Below, piece by piece: positions 1 through 9,006 of a DNA stretch of 64,000 nucleotides (positions are counted from its first letter, which is position 1; each line of letters opens with the position of its first letter). The notes under the pieces are model-generated. The model worked only from the letters and a program-made list of their open reading frames with translations, made no database searches and had not been told where the DNA came from. The position numbers were made by a program, and so were the translations under genes. Source of the DNA: Deltaproteobacteria bacterium (GTDB taxonomy: Bacteria; Desulfobacterota; Binatia; UBA9968; JAJDTQ01); assembly GCA_028818755.1 (NCBI GenBank), contig JAPPNF010000171.1, positions 1 to 64,000 of the forward strand. Direction: 5' to 3'.

Positions 1-232
1 CAGCATTTCAGTACCTTACAGCCCCCTACACGCCAACGTGTCGGACACTACTGATGATACTTGGAAGTTGGTGTTCCAGCTTATGCTCATATTTCCGGAA
101 TCCCGGACGGAAACGTTCTTCCTTTGTGGGCCGCGACAGGCGGCAAAAGCACCCTCCTAAGACAATACTATCCGGACGGATACGGCGGCTCCCCAGCGGT
201 ATCGAGGTGGACTTCATCCTCGGGGACTTGCG

Positions 233-1420
233 TCAGTCCCCTGGAAAAAGCAGCCGGCGCGTGTGCCGCGCGATCATCAGGTCCTCGTCGGTGGGGATGA
301 CGCGCACGGTGCAGCGGCTGCGCGGGGTGCTGATGGTGCCGGCGTGGGCCTGGTTGCGTTCGGCGTCGATCTCGATGCCGAGGTGAGCGAGGCCCTCGCA
401 GATCCGCCGGCGGACCGGGGCGGCGCGCTCGCCGATGCCGCCGGTGAAGACCAGGGTGTCCAGGCCGTCGAGGACGGCGGCCAGGGCGCCGGCGTGCTTG
501 CGCGCCTGGTAGCAGAAGAGGTCCACGGCCAGCGCCGCTCGTGGGTCCTCGCGCGCCGCCAGCAGGGTCTTCATGTCGGGGCTCAGGCCGGAAACGCCCA
601 TCAGGCCGGCCTCGCGGGTCACCAGCCGCTCGATCTCGTCGGCGCCCCAGCCGCGTTCGCGCACCAGGTGGATGAGGACGCCGGGGTCGAGGTCGCCGCT
701 GCGCGTTCCCATCATCAAGCCGCCGGCCGGGGTGAAGCCCATGGTGGTGTCCACGGGCGCGCCGTCGCGCACCGCCGCCATGCTGGCGCCGTTCCCCAGG
801 TGGGCGACGATGACCCGGCCGCGCGCCGCGTCCCCCAGTGCGTCCAGGACATACTCGTAGGACAGGCCGTGGAATCCGTAGCGGCGCACGCCCTCCTCCC
901 ACAGGGCGTCGGGCAGCGCGAAACGCTGGGCCAGTTCCGGCATACGGCGGTGGAAGGCCGTATCGAAGCACGCCGCCTGCGGAAGATGAGGAAAACGCGC
1001 CGCCACGGCCTCGATGCCGGCGACGGCGCCGGGCAGATGCAGCGGCGCCAAGGGGACGAGGGCGCGCAGGTCCGCCAGCAGGCGCCCGTCCACCCGTTCG
1101 GGAGCCGAGTGGTCCGCGCCGCCGTGCACCACCCGGTGTCCGACGGCGCCGGGCTCCGGCAGGCGCAACCGGGCGGCCGCCCCGAAGACCGCGTCCACCG
1201 CCGCCTCATGGTCGGAGAAGTCCTCCTTCCGCTCCAGGAGGAGGGGTCGGCCTCCCTCCGCACCGCGCACCCAGAGCAGCCCTTTCGCCAAGCCGATGCG
1301 CTCCGCCGCGCCGGACGCCAGCAGCCTCTCGCCCGCGGGTTCCGCCTCGTAGAACGCGAACTTGAGGGAAGAGGAGCCGCTGTTGAGCGACAGTATGGAA
1401 TTCCCCGGGTCCACTCCCAT
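233..1420 (-). CDS. ackA: Acetate kinase
   Basis: This 395-residue protein converts acetyl phosphate and ADP to acetate and ATP in the cytoplasm. The family signatures are all readable: N-terminal NSGSSSLKF, VGHRVVHGG, CFDTAFHRRMP, the glycine-rich AHLGNGAS loop, the DTTMGFTPAGGLMMGTRSGD block and FTGGIGE near the C-terminus. The length fits the family (about 400). The ATG at 1420 overlaps the phosphoketolase stop by one base (TGATG), so the two are probably translationally coupled. Paired with phosphoketolase, it would harvest ATP from phosphoketolase-derived acetyl phosphate. The frame stays open further upstream, but that extension is only the shadow of the phosphoketolase gene. Confidence 0.96.
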   Translation of the reverse strand: MGVDPGNSILSLNSGSSSLKFAFYEAEPAGERLLASGAAERIGLAKGLLWVRGAEGGRPLLLERKEDFSDHEAAVDAVFGAAARLRLPEPGAVGHRVVHGGADHSAPERVDGRLLADLRALVPLAPLHLPGAVAGIEAVAARFPHLPQAACFDTAFHRRMPELAQRFALPDALWEEGVRRYGFHGLSYEYVLDALGDAARGRVIVAHLGNGASMAAVRDGAPVDTTMGFTPAGGLMMGTRSGDLDPGVLIHLVRERGWGADEIERLVTREAGLMGVSGLSPDMKTLLAAREDPRAALAVDLFCYQARKHAGALAAVLDGLDTLVFTGGIGERAAPVRRRICEGLAHLGIEIDAERNQAHAGTISTPRSRCTVRVIPTDEDLMIARHTRRLLFPGD

Positions 1421-3789
1421 CAGCGGGACCAGGTCCAGTTGCGGATCTCCGGCAGGTCCTCGCCGTAGCGGGCGATGTGCTGCCGGTGGTCGATGAGCCT
1501 GTCGCGCACCGCCTGCTTGGCGTAGGCGGCAATGTTCCCCAGCCTGGGGACCCGGTCGACGACCGCCTCCACCAGGTGGAAGCGGTCCAGCTCGTTCAGC
1601 ACGGTCATGTCGAACGGGGTGGTCGTGGTGCCTTCCTCCTTGTAGCCGTGGACGTGAAGGTTCCCGTGGTTGGTGCGCCGGTAGGTGAGGCGATGGATCA
1701 GGTATGGATAGCCGTGATAGGCGAAGATCACGGGGCGGTCGGTGGTGAAGAGTACGTCGAACTCCCGGTCGCCGAGCCCGTGGGGGTGGTCCTCCGCGTG
1801 CTGCAGCTTCATCAGGTCCACCACGTTCACCACCCGGACCTTCAGGTCGGGAACGTGCGCGCGCAACAGGTCCACCGCCGCCAGGGTCTCGATGGTGGGG
1901 ACGTCGCCGCAGCAGGCCATGACCACGTCCGGCTCGGCGCCCTCGTCGGTGCTCGCCCATCCCCAGATGCCGATGCCCGCGCTGCAGTGCTTGACCGCCG
2001 CGTCCATGTCCAGCCACTGGGGCTCGGGCTGCTTGCCCGCGACGATGACGTTGACGTAGTCGCGGCTGCGCAGGCAGTGGTCCGTGACCGAGAGCAGCGT
2101 GTTGGCGTCGGGCGGGAAGTACACCCGGATGACGTCCGCCTTCTTGTTGACCACGTGGTCGATGAAGCCCGGGTCCTGGTGGCTGAAGCCGTTGTGGTCC
2201 TGGCGCCACACGTGGGAGGAAAGCAGGTAGTTGAGGGAGGCGATGGGGCGCCGCCAGGGAATGTGGCCGCGGGTGGTCTTGAGCCACTTGGCGTGCTGGT
2301 TGAACATGGAATCCACCACGTGCACGAACGCCTCGTAGGTGGAGAAGATGCCGTGCCGCCCGGTGAGCAGGTATCCTTCCAGCCAGCCCTGGCAGGTGTG
2401 CTCGCTCAGGATCTCCATGACCCGGCCGTCCGGAGACAGGTGGTCATCCCCCGGGATGGTATCCGCCATCCAGGCGCGGTCGGTGACCTCGAACACGGCG
2501 CCGAGGCGGTTGGACGCGGTCTCGTCCGGACCGAACACGCGGAAGTTCCGGCTCTCCAGGTTGCGTTCCATGACGTCCCGGAGGAAACGCCCCATGACGC
2601 GGGTCGCCTCTCCCACGGCAGCGCCGGGCCGCGCCACCTCCAGGGCGTAGTCGCGGAAGTCCGGCATCTTCAGGTCCCGAAGCAACAGGCCGCCATTGGC
2701 ATGGGGATTGGCCCCCATGCGCCGCGTCCCCTCGGGGGCGAGCGCCGCCAGCTCCGGCACGAGCCGTCCGGCCTCGTCGAAAAGCTCCTCCGGGTGGTAG
2801 CTCTTCATCCATTCCTCAAGCAGCCTCAAGTGGTCCGGCTTGACCGTCAGCTCCGCCAGGGGCACCTGGTGGGAGCGCCAAGAGCCCTCGGTCTTGAGCC
2901 CGTCCACTTCTTTCGGGCCGGTCCAGCCCTTCGGGGTACGCAGGATGATCATGGGCCAGCGCGGACGGGTTGTGACGCCGGCGCCACGCGCCTCTTGCTG
3001 GATGGCGCTGATCCGGCTCGTGACCGCGTCCAGAGTCTCGGCCATGAGCCGGTGCATCTCGGGTGGGTCCGAGCCCTCCACAAAGTACGGCTCGTAGCCG
3101 TAGCCCACGAACAGGCTCTCCAGCTCGTCGTGGCCGATGCGCGAAAGGATCGTGGGATTCGCGATCTTGTAGCCGTTCAGATGGAGGATGGGCAGCACCG
3201 CGCCGTCCCGCGCGGGATTGAGGAACTTGTTGGAGTGCCAAGCCGCCGCCAGCGGGCCGGTCTCGGCCTCGCCGTCGCCCACCACGCAGGCGACGATCAG
3301 GTCCGGGTTGTCCAGGGCCGCGCCGTAGGCGTGGGAAACCGCGTAGCCCAACTCGCCTCCCTCGTGGATGGAGCCCGGGGTCTCGGGGGCCACGTGGCTG
3401 GGGATGCCGCCGGGAAACGAGAACTGCTTGAACAGCAGCCGCATCCCTGCCTCGTCCCGGGACACGTCGGGATAGACCTCGCTGTAGGTTCCCTCCAGCC
3501 AGGTGTTGGCCACGAGCCCGGGGCCGCCGTGGCCCGGGCCGGCGACGTAGATGACGTTCAGGTCCTGCGCCCGGATCACGCGGTTGAGGTGCGTGTAGAT
3601 GAAGTTCAGCCCGGGGGTGGTGCCCCAGTGGCCCAGGAGCCGCGGCTTGATGTGGGCAGCGGCCAGCGGCTCCTTCAGCAAGGGGTTGTCGAGCAGATAG
3701 ATCTGCCCGACGGACAGGTAGTTAGCGGCTCGCCAGTAGGCGTGGAGCGCCTGCAGTTCCGCGTCGGAAAGCGCGCCGACATGGGTCAC
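1420..3789 (-). CDS. xfp: Phosphoketolase (xylulose-5-P / fructose-6-P)
   Basis: A thiamine-diphosphate enzyme that cleaves xylulose 5-phosphate (and often fructose 6-phosphate) with phosphate to give acetyl phosphate plus glyceraldehyde 3-phosphate or erythrose 4-phosphate. Family blocks are clear: [61 protein letters not shown] and the ThDP/Mg motif [11 protein letters not shown] chose the GTG at 3789 because it overlaps the upstream gene's stop (GTGA) and gives 789 residues, the normal family size; the frame is open further upstream without family-like sequence. It lies between a D-2-hydroxyacid dehydrogenase and ackA in one operon. Whether F6P is used as well as Xu5P cannot be told by eye. 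Confidence 0.95.
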   Translation of the reverse strand: MTHVGALSDAELQALHAYWRAANYLSVGQIYLLDNPLLKEPLAAAHIKPRLLGHWGTTPGLNFIYTHLNRVIRAQDLNVIYVAGPGHGGPGLVANTWLEGTYSEVYPDVSRDEAGMRLLFKQFSFPGGIPSHVAPETPGSIHEGGELGYAVSHAYGAALDNPDLIVACVVGDGEAETGPLAAAWHSNKFLNPARDGAVLPILHLNGYKIANPTILSRIGHDELESLFVGYGYEPYFVEGSDPPEMHRLMAETLDAVTSRISAIQQEARGAGVTTRPRWPMIILRTPKGWTGPKEVDGLKTEGSWRSHQVPLAELTVKPDHLRLLEEWMKSYHPEELFDEAGRLVPELAALAPEGTRRMGANPHANGGLLLRDLKMPDFRDYALEVARPGAAVGEATRVMGRFLRDVMERNLESRNFRVFGPDETASNRLGAVFEVTDRAWMADTIPGDDHLSPDGRVMEILSEHTCQGWLEGYLLTGRHGIFSTYEAFVHVVDSMFNQHAKWLKTTRGHIPWRRPIASLNYLLSSHVWRQDHNGFSHQDPGFIDHVVNKKADVIRVYFPPDANTLLSVTDHCLRSRDYVNVIVAGKQPEPQWLDMDAAVKHCSAGIGIWGWASTDEGAEPDVVMACCGDVPTIETLAAVDLLRAHVPDLKVRVVNVVDLMKLQHAEDHPHGLGDREFDVLFTTDRPVIFAYHGYPYLIHRLTYRRTNHGNLHVHGYKEEGTTTTPFDMTVLNELDRFHLVEAVVDRVPRLGNIAAYAKQAVRDRLIDHRQHIARYGEDLPEIRNWTWSR

Positions 3790-4853
3790 AGCAGACTCTT
3801 GCCGCCGAAGCGGCTCTTCCACTGCTCGATGACCTCCTTGTTGTAGACGTTGTCGGGCACCTCGCCGCGCAAGGCGGTCAGGACCGAGCTGGTGGCCCAC
3901 ACCACGCCGGGGTGGAGTCCGCTGCCCTTGTTGGAAGAAACCATGTGGGGCGACATGATCACCTTATCGCCGAGCTTCCGGAGCGGGCTGTCCATGGACA
4001 GGGGTTCGTCCTCGAACACGTCGAGGACCGCGCCCGAGATGACGTCGTTTTCCAGCGCCTCGGTGAGCTCCGACTCGTTGACGCAGTAGCCGCGGGAGGT
4101 GTTGATGAAGATGGCGTCCTTCTTCATCTGCGCGAACTGTTCCTTGCCCATCATGTGGCGGGTCTCCTTGGTGAGGACCACATGGAGGGTCACCACGTCG
4201 GACTCCTTCAGAAGCGTCGCCAAGTCCACCTTCTCGACTCCGGCTTCCTCGAACTTCTCGTCGGGCACGTAGGGATCGCAGGCGATCATGCGCATGCCCC
4301 AGGGCTTCATGAGCTTGGCCACGCGGGTGCCGATGCGCCCCAACCCGATGATGCCCAGCACGATGCCGGGGTAGCCGTCCATTTCGCGGGACCCCACGTA
4401 AGTTCCCTGGTGGCTCAGGTCGCGCCACTCGCCGCCGCTCTTCAGGTGACGGTCACGCTCGCGCGTACGCTTGAGCATGGTCAGCATGCCGGTGATGGTG
4501 CCCTCGGCAACCCCGCCCCAGTTGGACTCCGTGGGCGCGTGGCACACCATGATACCCATCTCCGTGGCCGCATCCACGTCCACGTCGTCCACGCCGATGG
4601 TGTACTTGGCCACCACCCGGAGATCCTTGGAGGCTTTCATGATCTCCTGGCTGATGGGAGAGCTTCGGATGGAGGTTCCCACCAGCGCATGAGCGCCCTG
4701 GGCCATGGAAACCATCTCCGCCTCGTTGTCTCCCTGGGGGTTGTGCCAACCGGCCTTGCCCAGGACCAGCTCGCAGCCGTTGTCCTCGAGCTTCCGGTGG
4801 GAGTCACCCTTCTCATCGTTGGGAGCGAATATGAACACCTTGGCTTTGGCCAT
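3786..4853 (-). CDS. D-isomer 2-hydroxyacid dehydrogenase (phosphoglycerate dehydrogenase-like)
   Basis: A 355-residue NAD-dependent dehydrogenase of the D-2-hydroxyacid family, interconverting a 2-hydroxyacid and a 2-oxoacid. The Rossmann motif GLGRIG is at residues 170-175. The catalytic trio fits Arg254 (NTSRG), Glu283 (DVFEDEP) and His303 (SPHM). The ATG at 4853 is preceded by a strong AGGAGGA ribosome-binding site; an in-frame extension upstream lacks family sequence. Its last four bases overlap the phosphoketolase GTG start. Position as first gene of a phosphoketolase-acetate kinase operon suggests a role in hydroxyacid or sugar-acid metabolism feeding that route, but the substrate is not determinable. 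Confidence 0.9.
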   Translation of the reverse strand: MAKAKVFIFAPNDEKGDSHRKLEDNGCELVLGKAGWHNPQGDNEAEMVSMAQGAHALVGTSIRSSPISQEIMKASKDLRVVAKYTIGVDDVDVDAATEMGIMVCHAPTESNWGGVAEGTITGMLTMLKRTRERDRHLKSGGEWRDLSHQGTYVGSREMDGYPGIVLGIIGLGRIGTRVAKLMKPWGMRMIACDPYVPDEKFEEAGVEKVDLATLLKESDVVTLHVVLTKETRHMMGKEQFAQMKKDAIFINTSRGYCVNESELTEALENDVISGAVLDVFEDEPLSMDSPLRKLGDKVIMSPHMVSSNKGSGLHPGVVWATSSVLTALRGEVPDNVYNKEVIEQWKSRFGGKSLL

Positions 4854-4915
4854 TGGATTCCTCCTGTGTCGTCGCGCGCGTAGCGTTCCGTCGTTGTCTG
4901 TACGAGCCACGAAAG

Positions 4916-4942
4916 TTAATATGAGCCGGCGGGACAGGTCAA
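4916..4942 (-). promoter_or_regulatory. Candidate sigma-70 promoter for the dehydrogenase-xfp-ackA operon
   Basis: On the minus strand TTGACC (4942-4937) is followed after 15 bases by TATTAA (4921-4916), about 60 bases ahead of the dehydrogenase ATG. The boxes are good but the spacer is shorter than the usual 16-18. It overlaps the upstream end of the divergent cupin frame. Confidence 0.35.
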
Positions 4943-4971
4943 CCACGACCCACGATGCGGGAACCACCGAC

Positions 4972-5631
4972 ATGCTTCTGAACACGGACATATCGCGACG
5001 CGTGGTCGTCTACACGGAGGACATGCCGTGGACCGACTCGCCGCTTGCCGGGGTCCAGCGGCGCATGCTGGAGCGCGACGGCGAGGAGGTGGCGCGGGCA
5101 ACGAGCATCGTCCGCTACGCGCCCGAGCGCAGCTTTTCGGCACATTCCCACGGGCTGGGCGAGGAGTTCCTGGTGCTCGAAGGCGTGTTCTCCGACGAGC
5201 ACGGAGACTATCCTGCCGGCACCTACGTGCGGAACCCGCCGGGCTCCCGGCACAGTCCCCACAGCCGTGACGGCTGTACGCTGTTCGTGAAGCTCCGGCA
5301 GATGGACGCGGAGGACCGCCAATTCGTGCGCGTCGATACCGCGGCCGCGCCGTGGTCTCCGGCGAGCCAGCGAGGTCTTTTCATCATGCCGCTCCACTCC
5401 ACGGACAGGGAAACCGTCGCACTCATGAAGCTCGAGCCGGGGACGCGCCTGGCGCGGCGCCATCATCCCGCGGGCGAGGAGATATGGGTGCTTGAAGGCG
5501 TTCTCGAGGACGACGAGGGCGCCTACCCCAAGGGAACCTGGCTTCGCAACCCTCCGGGCAGCTCACACGTGCCCCGCACCCGCGCGGGCTGCATCTTCTA
5601 CACCAAGACAGGTCACCTGACGGCGGTGTGA
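4972..5631 (+). CDS. Tandem cupin protein (ChrR-like cupin repeats)
   Basis: A 219-residue protein with two copies of the same cupin unit. The first carries HSHGLGEEFLVLEGVFSDE then YPAGTYVRNPPGSRH, the second RHHPAGEEIWVLEGVLEDD then YPKGTWLRNPPGSSH. The paired HxH...E and downstream His are the expected metal ligands. The arrangement resembles the cupin part of ChrR anti-sigma proteins, but no zinc-binding anti-sigma domain and no neighbouring ECF sigma gene is visible, so an enzyme or sensor role is equally possible. The start is uncertain: an in-frame ATG at 4921 would add 17 unconserved residues and overlap the divergent promoter, so I prefer 4972. Confidence 0.8.
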   Translation: MLLNTDISRRVVVYTEDMPWTDSPLAGVQRRMLERDGEEVARATSIVRYAPERSFSAHSHGLGEEFLVLEGVFSDEHGDYPAGTYVRNPPGSRHSPHSRDGCTLFVKLRQMDAEDRQFVRVDTAAAPWSPASQRGLFIMPLHSTDRETVALMKLEPGTRLARRHHPAGEEIWVLEGVLEDDEGAYPKGTWLRNPPGSSHVPRTRAGCIFYTKTGHLTAV

Positions 5632-5759
5632 CCGGCGTTGCGTGCCGTCGGGAGCCGGGCCGAACCAGCACGAGAGCAGCACCCCGGCACGCCCGGGCTC
5701 GCCAAGGAACCGGATGAGCCGAGGCGGGCGGCGACGGAATCGCGGCTGGCCCACCGGCC

Positions 5760-6629
5760 TTACCAGTGCCGCCCGAGCGTCACGCAGATGGCGCCCGACA
5801 CCACCAGCAAGGTGCCGAAGACCACCGCCGGGGTGGTGTTCTCGACTCGGCGCAGCACGATGCTGGCCAGGAGCACGGTCCATACCGGCGAGGTGGCGGT
5901 CATGGGCGAGACGACCACCGTCGGACCCGCCGCCAGAGCGAAGAACAGGAGCAGGATCGCCAGGGTCTCGCAGGCGCCGGAGATGGCGAGGGGGAGTATC
6001 GCCTTGCGGTGCCAGACGATGGGGTCCCGGGGCAGCGGCAGCGCCAGATAGGTGGTGAAGCAGCCCAGGGAGACGATCCCCACCAGCGCGGCGAAGAAGA
6101 GCGGCTCATCGGCCAGGAGCATGGCGTATCGCCGGATGGGATGCACGGTGGAGGTCATGACGGACGTCGCCACCGGCAGCAGCAGGTACCAGGGACGAAA
6201 GTCGGGGATCTGCTCGTCCATTCTCCATGAGGTGAGCGCCGTGCCGCCGACGATCAGCAACACGCCCGCGAGATTGAGGGCATTGGTCTGCTCCCCCAGC
6301 ACGGTGACGCCGATCACCACCGTGAGCATGGGGTGCGTATTGCGCAGGGTGACAGCCCGGGACACGCCCACCTTGGAAATGGCCAGGTAGTGGCAGGTGC
6401 GCAGCACCGCCTGCAACAGGCCGGTGGCGGCCACGAGGTAGAGCGCGGTGCCGGGAACGGCGGGGATCCCCTGGGTGAACAGGACGATCGCGGGCAGCCC
6501 GACGGCGTGAATCGACAACGAGAAGAGCGTGGCGGTATTGGGCGTCGAATACCGCATCCCCCACCGGGCCGAGATGTTCGACGTGGCGTAGGAAAAGGCG
6601 GTGAGGAGCGCGAGCAGTTCGGCGGACAT
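5760..6629 (-). CDS. EamA/DMT-family transporter
   Basis: A 289-residue integral membrane protein of the drug/metabolite transporter superfamily, made of two EamA repeats of about five hydrophobic segments each. The first repeat starts with LLALLTAFSYATSNISARWGMRY, and the second covers the ISGACETLAILLLFFALAAGP region. Such proteins usually export small metabolites or amino acids from the cytoplasm. The ATG at 6629 has GGGAAAGAG just upstream. It stands alone, divergent from tctA, so the substrate is unknown. Confidence 0.85.
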   Translation of the reverse strand: MSAELLALLTAFSYATSNISARWGMRYSTPNTATLFSLSIHAVGLPAIVLFTQGIPAVPGTALYLVAATGLLQAVLRTCHYLAISKVGVSRAVTLRNTHPMLTVVIGVTVLGEQTNALNLAGVLLIVGGTALTSWRMDEQIPDFRPWYLLLPVATSVMTSTVHPIRRYAMLLADEPLFFAALVGIVSLGCFTTYLALPLPRDPIVWHRKAILPLAISGACETLAILLLFFALAAGPTVVVSPMTATSPVWTVLLASIVLRRVENTTPAVVFGTLLVVSGAICVTLGRHW

Positions 6630-6850
6630 CTCTTTCCCAACGGACGCAGGCGAGCAGGAACGGCATCGGCGTGGCGCGCCGGAGGCGATACCGCTGTTTC
6701 AGGGCCTAACCCGGATGAAGGGAAAATGCGAACACTCCACGGGAAACGCTGAAGAGACACGGAAGTTGACAGCGCACGCCGGTCATGGCAAGTCAGCACT
6801 TCGCATTCCAGGCATTCGGGACTGCCTGAACGAGACTTCATGAGGATCAC

Positions 6851-8386
6851 ATGTGGGAAGCGTCCATAGAGGCGGCGGAGAAGCTCTTTTCCCTCGGGCC
6901 GCTGCTGGTCATCCTGCTGATGCTGCCCATCGCGCTGGTTTCGGGCCTGATGCCCGGGGGGAACCTGCCGGTGGCCGTGGTGCTGCTGGGGTTTGCCGGG
7001 TACGTGGACCCGTGGATCACGGTGACCGCCGTGGTCTTCTTCCTGGCGGCCAGCGACATCACCGAGCCCGTCCCCTCCATCCTCATGGGCATTCCCGGCG
7101 CCCGCTCGGCCCAGGCGACGATCCTCGACGGCTACCCGCTGGCCCGCAAGGGCCTTGCCGGCGTGGCCCTGGGCGCCAGCTACATGTGCACGCTGGTGGG
7201 CGGCATTATCGGCGCGATGGCGCTCTTGCTCGCGCTGCCCATCTCCCGTGAGCTGCTGAGGCTGTTCGGCGCCGCCGAGTTCTTCCTGCTGTCACTGCTG
7301 GGCCTCATGTGCGTGGCCATCGTCAGCTCGGGCGCCTTCGTCAAGGGCATGCTGACGGCCTGCTTCGGGCTCGCCATCTCCATGATCGGCTTCTCCGTCA
7401 TCGGCGGCAACACCCGCACCACCTTCGGCATCGACTACCTCTGGGACGGCATCCCCCTGGCCCCGGTGGTCATCGGCCTGTTCGCCCTGCCCGAGGTGGT
7501 GGACCTGGTGGTGTCCAACACCCCCATCGCCCGCGAACGGCTGGAGACCATGCTGAAGGAGGCGGACAAGGACGTCTACAAGGGCATGAAGGAGGCCCTC
7601 AACAACAAGTGGCTGCTGGTGCGCTCGTCGCTCATCGGCACCTTCGTGGGGATGATGCCGGGCATCGGCTCCAGCGGGGCGCACTGGATCGCCTACGCCC
7701 AGGCCCGTCATACCGAGAAGGGCGCCATGGAAACCTTCGGCACGGGCGACGTGCGCGGCGTCATCGCCGCGGACTCGGCCAACAACTCCGTGGACGGGGG
7801 CGTCCTGATACCCACGGTGGTGTTCGGGATACCGGGCAGCGGCGGCATGGCCATTCTGCTGGCGATCCTGGTGCTGTCGGGGGTGCAGCCGGGTCCGTCC
7901 ATGCTGACCGAGAACCTCGACCTCACCGTGAGCCTAGTCTACACCATCGTGCTGGGCAACGTCATCGTCGTGCCCATCATGCTTTATTTCGCGCCCACCC
8001 TGACCCGCGTCGCGGCCATCTCCCCCAACATTCTCGCTCCCATCATCATCGGGCTGGTGACCCTGGCCGCCTTCCAGGCCACCTATTCCATGGAGGACCT
8101 GGGCCTGGTGCTGGCCTTCGGCGTGCTGGGCCTGTTCATGAAGCGCTACGGCTGGCCGCGCCCGCCGATCCTCATCGCGGTGGTGCTGGCCGACATCGTG
8201 GAGAAGTACCTGTGGCTCTCGGCCAACACCTACGGCTGGTCCATGTTCGGGCGCCCGCAGTTCCTGTCCATCGTCGTGATCATGATCGCGGTGATGGTGG
8301 TGAGCCTGCGGATGCAGCAGGGGGCCAAGAGGGCGGCGGAGGAGTCCACGGGCGAGAGGCAGGACCCCGACCTGGATGACGACTGA
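6851..8386 (+). CDS. tctA: Tripartite tricarboxylate transporter, large membrane subunit TctA
   Basis: A 511-residue polytopic inner-membrane protein, the channel component of a TTT secondary importer for carboxylates. TctA hallmarks are visible: a conserved PGGNLP loop near the N-terminus, SILMGIPGARSAQATILDGYPLA, a MPGIGSSGAHWIAY segment, and the FGIPGSGGMAILLAILVLSGVQPGPSML region. GAGG precedes the ATG. A TTGACA sequence at 6766-6771 may mark a promoter but has no good -10 partner. tctB follows directly. The matching binding protein lies downstream on the opposite strand, beyond a terminator hairpin. Confidence 0.93.
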   Translation: MWEASIEAAEKLFSLGPLLVILLMLPIALVSGLMPGGNLPVAVVLLGFAGYVDPWITVTAVVFFLAASDITEPVPSILMGIPGARSAQATILDGYPLARKGLAGVALGASYMCTLVGGIIGAMALLLALPISRELLRLFGAAEFFLLSLLGLMCVAIVSSGAFVKGMLTACFGLAISMIGFSVIGGNTRTTFGIDYLWDGIPLAPVVIGLFALPEVVDLVVSNTPIARERLETMLKEADKDVYKGMKEALNNKWLLVRSSLIGTFVGMMPGIGSSGAHWIAYAQARHTEKGAMETFGTGDVRGVIAADSANNSVDGGVLIPTVVFGIPGSGGMAILLAILVLSGVQPGPSMLTENLDLTVSLVYTIVLGNVIVVPIMLYFAPTLTRVAAISPNILAPIIIGLVTLAAFQATYSMEDLGLVLAFGVLGLFMKRYGWPRPPILIAVVLADIVEKYLWLSANTYGWSMFGRPQFLSIVVIMIAVMVVSLRMQQGAKRAAEESTGERQDPDLDDD

Positions 8387-8403
8387 TGGAGGGAGGCGGG
8401 AAC

Positions 8404-8931
8404 ATGAGCCCGGGCAACGATCCGGCGGGTGCGACACGGCGCGGCTTCTCCCTTGAGGTGGTGGGGGAGATCATCCTGCTGGTTATCGTCGGCGCACTCT
8501 TCCTCTACATGTTCATCGAGTCCTTCTCCTGGCCCACGGGCTCGGCCCTGATGCCGCGTATCGCCATCGTGATCGGCACGCCGTTCTGGGTCGCCCGCCT
8601 GATCAGCCTGGTCCGCAGCACCCGGGAGGCCTCGCCCGACATGATCATGGACCTGGGTTTCCGCACCGGCGCCGATCCACGGGGCGAACGCGTACGTTTC
8701 GCCCGCATCTGTCTCTACATCGTGGGCCTCTACGCCGCCATCTGGCTGGTGGGGTTCCACATCGCCATCCCCCTCGGAGTCTTCTTCTACGTAAAGGTCT
8801 GGGGCCGGGCCGGATGGATCTGGTCCACGATCCTGGGGCTCCTGTTCCTGGCCCTGATCGTGGGGGTCTACGACCGGTTCCTGAACGCCACCTGGCACGA
8901 CCCGCCGCTTCTCAGGCTGTTCTGGGGTTGA
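8404..8931 (+). CDS. tctB: Tripartite tricarboxylate transporter, small membrane subunit TctB
   Basis: A 175-residue small membrane subunit of the TTT importer with four predicted transmembrane segments (IILLVIVGALFLYMFIES, IAIVIGTPFWVARLI, ICLYIVGLYAAIWLVGFHIA, TILGLLFLALIVGVYD). It pairs with TctA in the inner membrane. The start at 8404 is preceded by a GGAGGGAGGCGGG ribosome-binding stretch. An alternative ATG at 8386 overlaps the tctA stop (TGATG) and would add six residues, MEGGGN. Confidence 0.88.
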   Translation: MSPGNDPAGATRRGFSLEVVGEIILLVIVGALFLYMFIESFSWPTGSALMPRIAIVIGTPFWVARLISLVRSTREASPDMIMDLGFRTGADPRGERVRFARICLYIVGLYAAIWLVGFHIAIPLGVFFYVKVWGRAGWIWSTILGLLFLALIVGVYDRFLNATWHDPPLLRLFWG

Positions 8932-8940
8932 CCCCAACGC

Positions 8941-8976
8941 AAAACGGCCATCCGCCGGGTGACGGATGGCCGTTTT
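8941..8976. terminator. Bidirectional intrinsic terminator between tctB and tctC
   Basis: A perfect 14-bp inverted repeat (8941-8954 with 8963-8976) with an 8-base loop. The stem is flanked by AAAA on the left and TTTT on the right, so a U-tract follows the stem in both directions. It sits between the convergent tctB and tctC ends, exactly where a shared terminator is expected. Confidence 0.9.
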
Positions 8977-9006
8977 CCTTGATGCCCCCCGAGGGGTGCC
9001 GCCAGC

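Noticed and set aside
26-232. Small open frames at the left edge
   Set aside because: Short, on both strands, without ribosome-binding sites or recognisable sequence. The edge may hold part of an intergenic region or of a gene outside the window.
1477-3846. A 789-codon plus-strand frame
   Set aside because: It is the antisense shadow of phosphoketolase, of nearly the same extent, with no domain features.
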